Part shown: positions 13,044 to 16,013 of the stretch, piece by piece | Numbering within the stretch: position 1 is the first letter of the stretch | Layout: every line of letters begins with the position of its first letter | Assembly: GCA_964348185.1 (NCBI GenBank) | Contig: CAYGBW010000017.1 | Location: 1-16,013 of the forward strand | Direction: 5' to 3' | Length of the DNA: 16,013 nucleotides | DNA from: CAYGBW01 sp964348185 | GTDB lineage: Bacteria > Desulfobacterota > BSN033 > WVXP01 | Translations under genes and position numbers: made by a program | Notes under the pieces: model-generated | Databases searched by the model: none | What the model saw: only the letters and a program-made list of their open reading frames with translations | What the model was told of the DNA's origin: nothing

Positions 13044-13958
13044 ATGAAAGACTGGGTGAAACCGTATATTCTTCAGAGAACTGGCGAATACGTTGACGAT
13101 TTGGTGAAGGATGGATCTGAAAAGGAACAATGGCTGGCCCTAAAGTCCAAGGCGTTGGAAGACGAAGAAATCGCGTACTATGAGCTGACCTCTTATCTGA
13201 ATTGTCATTTTGGCAGTTATATGAGCGACTCTCAAGAGTTCTTCTACACGGTATTCGGTTCTGTTCTAGCGGACCTTCCGGAACAAGTCTTCAAGGACCT
13301 CTGCGGTATGAAGAACGTGTTCTTCACGTATAATTCAAAACCGGGAGGAGAAGTAAAAGCGTTCGAACTAGAGCATGATATTACCCAGGGAAACCAACAG
13401 ATCGTGACCTTTTCATACAGTTCAGGTTCTCTGCCCAAAATGGTTCTAAGGGGAGAAATCGTTCACAACTTGGCGCATGTCTATAGTGATCCGGGAGGCG
13501 TTGTTGAGGGGGAAGACCAGATTGACTCAATCGCACTCGAATGGGGATTCGAGAAAGAACTAAAGGCCGTCAAGGAACACAACCGAGAAATGGAATCCGA
13601 AAAAAGACGGCATCCCTCTGTAATAAAAACAAGGGTGATTCCCTCCCAGACACCAGGATCTCCTCTGCTCATTATGAAAGGGAGAACGATATCTGAAAAA
13701 ACGGTCTATGATATAGAACCTGAAGTTACGTCCATCGGGAGGAGTACGGATAATGACATCGTCTTGAAAGATCCTCGGGTTTCAAGGCACCATGCCGAGA
13801 TCCGTCATGAGGATGATGGCTACTTCCTCTGTGATTGCGCTAGCACAAATGGGACACGGGTGAATGGCCGAAAGATACAGAGAAAGAAATTGGCTGACGT
13901 GGACGTCATTGGGATTGGCCCCTTCACCCTGTCTTTCATATCAAAAGAGACATCCTGA
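13044..13958 (+). CDS. FHA-domain protein with a metallopeptidase-like N-terminal part
   Basis: A 304-residue cytoplasmic protein. Residues about 208-300 are a forkhead-associated domain, which binds phosphothreonine: IGRSTDNDIVLKDPRVSRHH, AEIRHEDDGY and STNGTRVNGRKI carry the conserved Gly-Arg, Ser-x-x-His and Asn-Gly. The N-terminal about 190 residues match no domain I can name. Within them, RGEIVHNLAHVYSD (136-149; H141, H145) followed by EDQIDSIALEWGF (157-169) has the layout of a zinc metallopeptidase (HExxH plus a downstream acidic ligand), but the catalytic Glu is Asn. A charged linker (173-200) joins the two parts. ATG 13044 has AAGGGG upstream; an extension from 13017 lacks a ribosome site. 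No Ser/Thr kinase or secretion-system gene is adjacent. Confidence 0.88.
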   Translation: MKDWVKPYILQRTGEYVDDLVKDGSEKEQWLALKSKALEDEEIAYYELTSYLNCHFGSYMSDSQEFFYTVFGSVLADLPEQVFKDLCGMKNVFFTYNSKPGGEVKAFELEHDITQGNQQIVTFSYSSGSLPKMVLRGEIVHNLAHVYSDPGGVVEGEDQIDSIALEWGFEKELKAVKEHNREMESEKRRHPSVIKTRVIPSQTPGSPLLIMKGRTISEKTVYDIEPEVTSIGRSTDNDIVLKDPRVSRHHAEIRHEDDGYFLCDCASTNGTRVNGRKIQRKKLADVDVIGIGPFTLSFISKETS

Positions 13959-13966
13959 CCGAGGAC

Positions 13967-13994
13967 AAAACCAAACGAATCCAGAACGGTTTTT
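13967..13994 (+). terminator. weak terminator-like hairpin after the FHA gene
   Basis: AAAACC (13967-13972) pairs with GGTTTT (13988-13993) around a 15-base loop, with T-C-rich sequence after it. It is 9 bases past the FHA stop, so position supports a terminator although the stem is weak. Confidence 0.3.
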
Positions 13995-14004
13995 CCCCTC
14001 GAAT

Positions 14005-14313
14005 TCATCGGCCACCTCGCGCAGCCCACCCAACACCCCTACGGTCCCTCTCGTCCCCGTCGTCGTGCTCGTCCTCGTCGTCCTCGTCCTCGTCGTCCCG
14101 GTCGTCCTCGTGCTCGTCCTCGTCCTCGTCCCCGTCGTCGTCCTCGTCCTCCACAAGATATTCACCGGTTACTTCACGAACCCCCATCGACAGCAAGAAA
14201 GACCTCGTCTTTACCTCCTCAATCAGGGGTTTCACCCAGGCAATGAACTGGAGTTCGAGTTGATATCCGTCGAGTTTTTCATGATCAAATCCGTGGCTTT
14301 TGATGGTTTTCAC
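14005..14313 (-). pseudogene. truncated four-helix-bundle protein (23S rRNA intervening-sequence family) with an acidic repeat tail
   Basis: From GTG 14313 the minus strand reads a start typical of the four-helix-bundle / 23S rRNA IVS protein family: GFDHEKLDGYQLELQFIAWVKPLIEE. Family members are about 115-130 residues and continue with a conserved helix containing a N-x-AEG-type motif. Here that middle is missing: after LIEE come about 23 unrelated residues and then a long acidic run (DEDDDGDEDEDEHEDD...) made by the GAGGAC repeat, ending in RDRRGVGWAARGGR. No ribosome site precedes the GTG. I read it as an internally deleted remnant. The same strand is open further upstream to 14427, but that part is only the other repeat block translated as LVLVLT-like sequence. 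Confidence 0.6.
14047..14152. repeat. low-complexity CTCGTC / CGTCGTC repeat block
   Basis: About 105 bases of degenerate CTCGTC, CGTCGTC and CCCGTC units on the plus strand. In the minus frame this is the acidic tail of the four-helix-bundle remnant. It is complementary in sequence to the block at 14328-14401. Confidence 0.85.
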
Positions 14314-14327
14314 GGAGCATTCAGTTT

Positions 14328-14401
14328 CGAGGACGAGGACGAGAACGAACAAGTGAGTGAGCACGAGGACGAACAAGTCCGCGGGGACGAGGACGAGAGA
14401 G
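14328..14401. repeat. low-complexity GAGGAC / GACGAG repeat block
   Basis: About 74 bases of degenerate GACGAG units on the plus strand, including CGAACAAGT twice (14346-14354 and 14370-14378). It can pair with the CTCGTC block 176 bases to the left, making a long hairpin in either transcript, with the four-helix-bundle remnant in the loop. Confidence 0.85.
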
Positions 14402-14706
14402 ATGGAAGCGGCTAGCGACTGTCGCACCAGGTTTTCTCCCTCCCGAGAGACTCAAATCCGTCTGTGCTATAATACTCTATATCAGGGTATTGTGCGTGCC
14501 ACCAGTCTGGGGATTGTCTATCCTCGCCGGAAAAGGGCTGTGCCAGTTTGTGATTGCTGATTTTCGTTGGAAAGAGCGTGCAGCGTTCATCGATCTTCAT
14601 CGCAAGCTCTTTCTGTTCCGTAGGACTTGAGAGGATTTGAACGATGCTTTCGCCCAGGAGGGGCACAGCTCAGGGCGTGTGCTGTCCAAAATAGGGGGTG
14701 ATATCC
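14402..14706. other. spacer before the AsmA gene
   Basis: 305 bp with no gene I can support. A perfect TATAAT occurs at 14468-14473 on the plus strand, but no acceptable -35 box lies 16-18 bases before it. A minus-strand frame of 84 codons (14412-14666) has a GTG start and no ribosome site. Confidence 0.4.
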
Positions 14707-16013
14707 GTGCGATGGAAAAGGATACTGACCATCGTTGCCTTGGTGATCGTCGCATTGGTTGTGGCGGCCTACGTGGTCCTCTCGATCTACGACTTCAACA
14801 AGTTCAAACCGACGATTGCCCGGGCAGTGAAGGAGGCGACAGGTCGGGAGTTGAGACTCGATGGCGACATCGATCTCAAGATCATGGGTTTCACCGCGGG
14901 GGTCTCGTTCAAGGACGTGGGTTTCCAGAATGCCCCATGGGGGTCGCGGCGAGAATTGGCCTTCACGAAGGGTCTCGAAGCCCGAGTGGCTCTCTTGCCA
15001 TTGATCAAAGGCAATATTGAGATCAAACGTGTGATTCTCATGGAGCCCGATATCCTCCTGGAGACCGACGATTCAGGCAAATGGAACCTCGGGTTTGAGA
15101 GGGAAAGGAAACCCAAGGCTCCCGAAGCGAGAGAAGGGGAAACTCGGGGAGACCGGGGCGCCCTGGGGCCATTGACTGTCAACGAACTGCAAATTCGAAA
15201 GGGGCTTCTCACGTACAGAGACGGTCAATCGGGCAAGACGTACGCAGTGGAGCTGGAACGTCTGAACACCTCTGCGCCGACTCCTGAGAGTCCGATCCGT
15301 TTGAACGTGAGAGGCAAATCCAGCGGGTTGCCCTTTGAAATAAAAGCGACCCTGGGCTCACTGCTCGCCCTGACCGACCCTGATGAGCCATGGCCTGTGA
15401 AGTTGAGAGCTGAGACTCAGGGAGCCACGGTGACAGCCGAGGGGAGGATCAGGGATGTGATGAACGTCAGGGGGATAACCCTGGATGCGACTGCTGAGGT
15501 TGAGTCGATTCCCGATCTTGCCGAGCTTGGGGGGATCACAGGCGTCCCTGATCTGGGGCCTTTGCGGTGTGCTGTGCGGGTTTCTGGCTCCGCCGAGACG
15601 CTCGGACTCGATGGGATAGATCTTCAGGTTGGAACGGAGGATCTGGCTGCGGTGAAGGTTGCGGGGGCCATTCAGGATGTTCTCTCCCCGCGGGGGATCG
15701 AGCTCGATTTTGCGGTTCAGGGAAAGGATCTGGCAAACCTGGAGAAGGTCACTGGAGAAGCACTTCCGGTCCAGGGACCCTTTGCGGTCTCGGGCAAGCT
15801 CGTCGATTCTGAGGCCAAAGTCTACCGATTTTCCGACCTTAGCCTGGTCCTGGGACAGAACGATCTTCGTGGCTGGATGGATGTGCACCTGGCCGGGGAG
15901 CGGCCAAGGGGAGCGGCTGATCTCTCATCGAAGAAACTCGACCTGCGGCCGGTTTTGACTCCCGAGGTCGTAGAGCGAGTGGGAATCGGGAAGCTGCCAG
16001 ATCTCGGGCCTTT
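14707..16013 (+). CDS. AsmA family protein, 5' part (runs off right edge)
   Basis: The visible 435 codons encode the N-terminal part of an AsmA-like envelope protein. AsmA-family members are long, inner-membrane-anchored periplasmic proteins linked to outer-membrane biogenesis and lipid transport. Residues 1-27 (MRWKRILTIVALVIVALVVA...) are a basic start plus a membrane anchor. Then comes the AsmA domain: FKPTIARAVKEATGRELRL, DGDIDLKI, VSFKDVGFQNAPWG, VALLPLIKGNIEIKRVILMEPDILLETDDSGKWNL. Further on, DGIDLQVGTEDLAAVKVAGAIQD and DVHLAGERPRGAADLSSKKLDL resemble the repeated beta strands of the family. GTG 14707 is the start, with GGGGGTGA 5 bases upstream; the nearby ATG 14712 is in another frame. 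The C-terminal part lies outside the window. Confidence 0.9.
   Translation, partial: MRWKRILTIVALVIVALVVAAYVVLSIYDFNKFKPTIARAVKEATGRELRLDGDIDLKIMGFTAGVSFKDVGFQNAPWGSRRELAFTKGLEARVALLPLIKGNIEIKRVILMEPDILLETDDSGKWNLGFERERKPKAPEAREGETRGDRGALGPLTVNELQIRKGLLTYRDGQSGKTYAVELERLNTSAPTPESPIRLNVRGKSSGLPFEIKATLGSLLALTDPDEPWPVKLRAETQGATVTAEGRIRDVMNVRGITLDATAEVESIPDLAELGGITGVPDLGPLRCAVRVSGSAETLGLDGIDLQVGTEDLAAVKVAGAIQDVLSPRGIELDFAVQGKDLANLEKVTGEALPVQGPFAVSGKLVDSEAKVYRFSDLSLVLGQNDLRGWMDVHLAGERPRGAADLSSKKLDLRPVLTPEVVERVGIGKLPDLGP

Noticed and set aside
14040..14401. CRISPR array
   Set aside because: The repeats are short degenerate hexamers without spacers.
13864..14415. Plus-strand open frame of 183 codons across the repeat blocks
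   Set aside because: Its VLVLVLV-type sequence is only the translated CTCGTC repeat, and its start lies inside the FHA gene.
14468..14473. Perfect TATAAT as promoter of the AsmA gene
   Set aside because: No -35 box at 16-18 bases upstream and 234 bases from the start codon.
14412..14666. Minus-strand open frame of 84 codons before the AsmA gene
   Set aside because: GTG start without a ribosome site and no family resemblance; part may be remnant coding sequence but I cannot support it.

Overview
The window looks like a chromosomal piece of a bacterium of the Deltaproteobacteria / Desulfobacterota type. I infer this from the mix of families, not from a marker gene: a sigma-70 factor with an RpoD-style non-conserved insert, a trimethylamine-methyltransferase (MttB) family protein without pyrrolysine, a cysteine-bearing single-domain response regulator, a DUF2845 protein, a cyclase/TolB-like/TPR protein, and a four-helix-bundle (23S rRNA intervening-sequence family) remnant beside low-complexity repeats. 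There is no rRNA, tRNA, CRISPR array or intact transposase.

Left part (1-6279), almost all on the minus strand. From right to left it holds a cystathionine-gamma-synthase-type PLP enzyme, an MttB-family protein, a universal stress protein, a possible 43-residue ORF overlapping a response regulator, a small gene interrupted by an in-frame TGA, a DUF151 bifunctional-nuclease-family protein, and the 5' part of a sigma-70 factor running off the left edge. The theme is stress or regulation next to one-carbon/sulfur metabolism.

Centre (6280-10671). A plus-strand iron-containing alcohol dehydrogenase converges on a minus-strand exported DUF2845 protein. A plus-strand class III cyclase-domain protein with a transmembrane helix, a TolB-like domain and TPRs follows, behind a good sigma-70 promoter.

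Right part (10672-16013), plus strand, with long spacers. The 10672-11458 spacer carries two adjacent IS200/IS605-end-like hairpins, a 77-bp imperfect palindrome, and a cluster of dyads, one lying inside a probable promoter for an exported tandem-rhodanese sulfurtransferase. After another hairpin-containing spacer comes an FHA-domain protein whose N-terminal part has an HNLAH motif resembling a degenerate HExxH metallopeptidase site. Then comes a truncated four-helix-bundle gene flanked by mutually complementary CTCGTC / GACGAG repeats, and finally the 5' part of an AsmA-family gene running off the right edge.

Both edge genes (sigma factor, AsmA) are open at the window boundary and were translated by hand, as was the TGA-interrupted gene.
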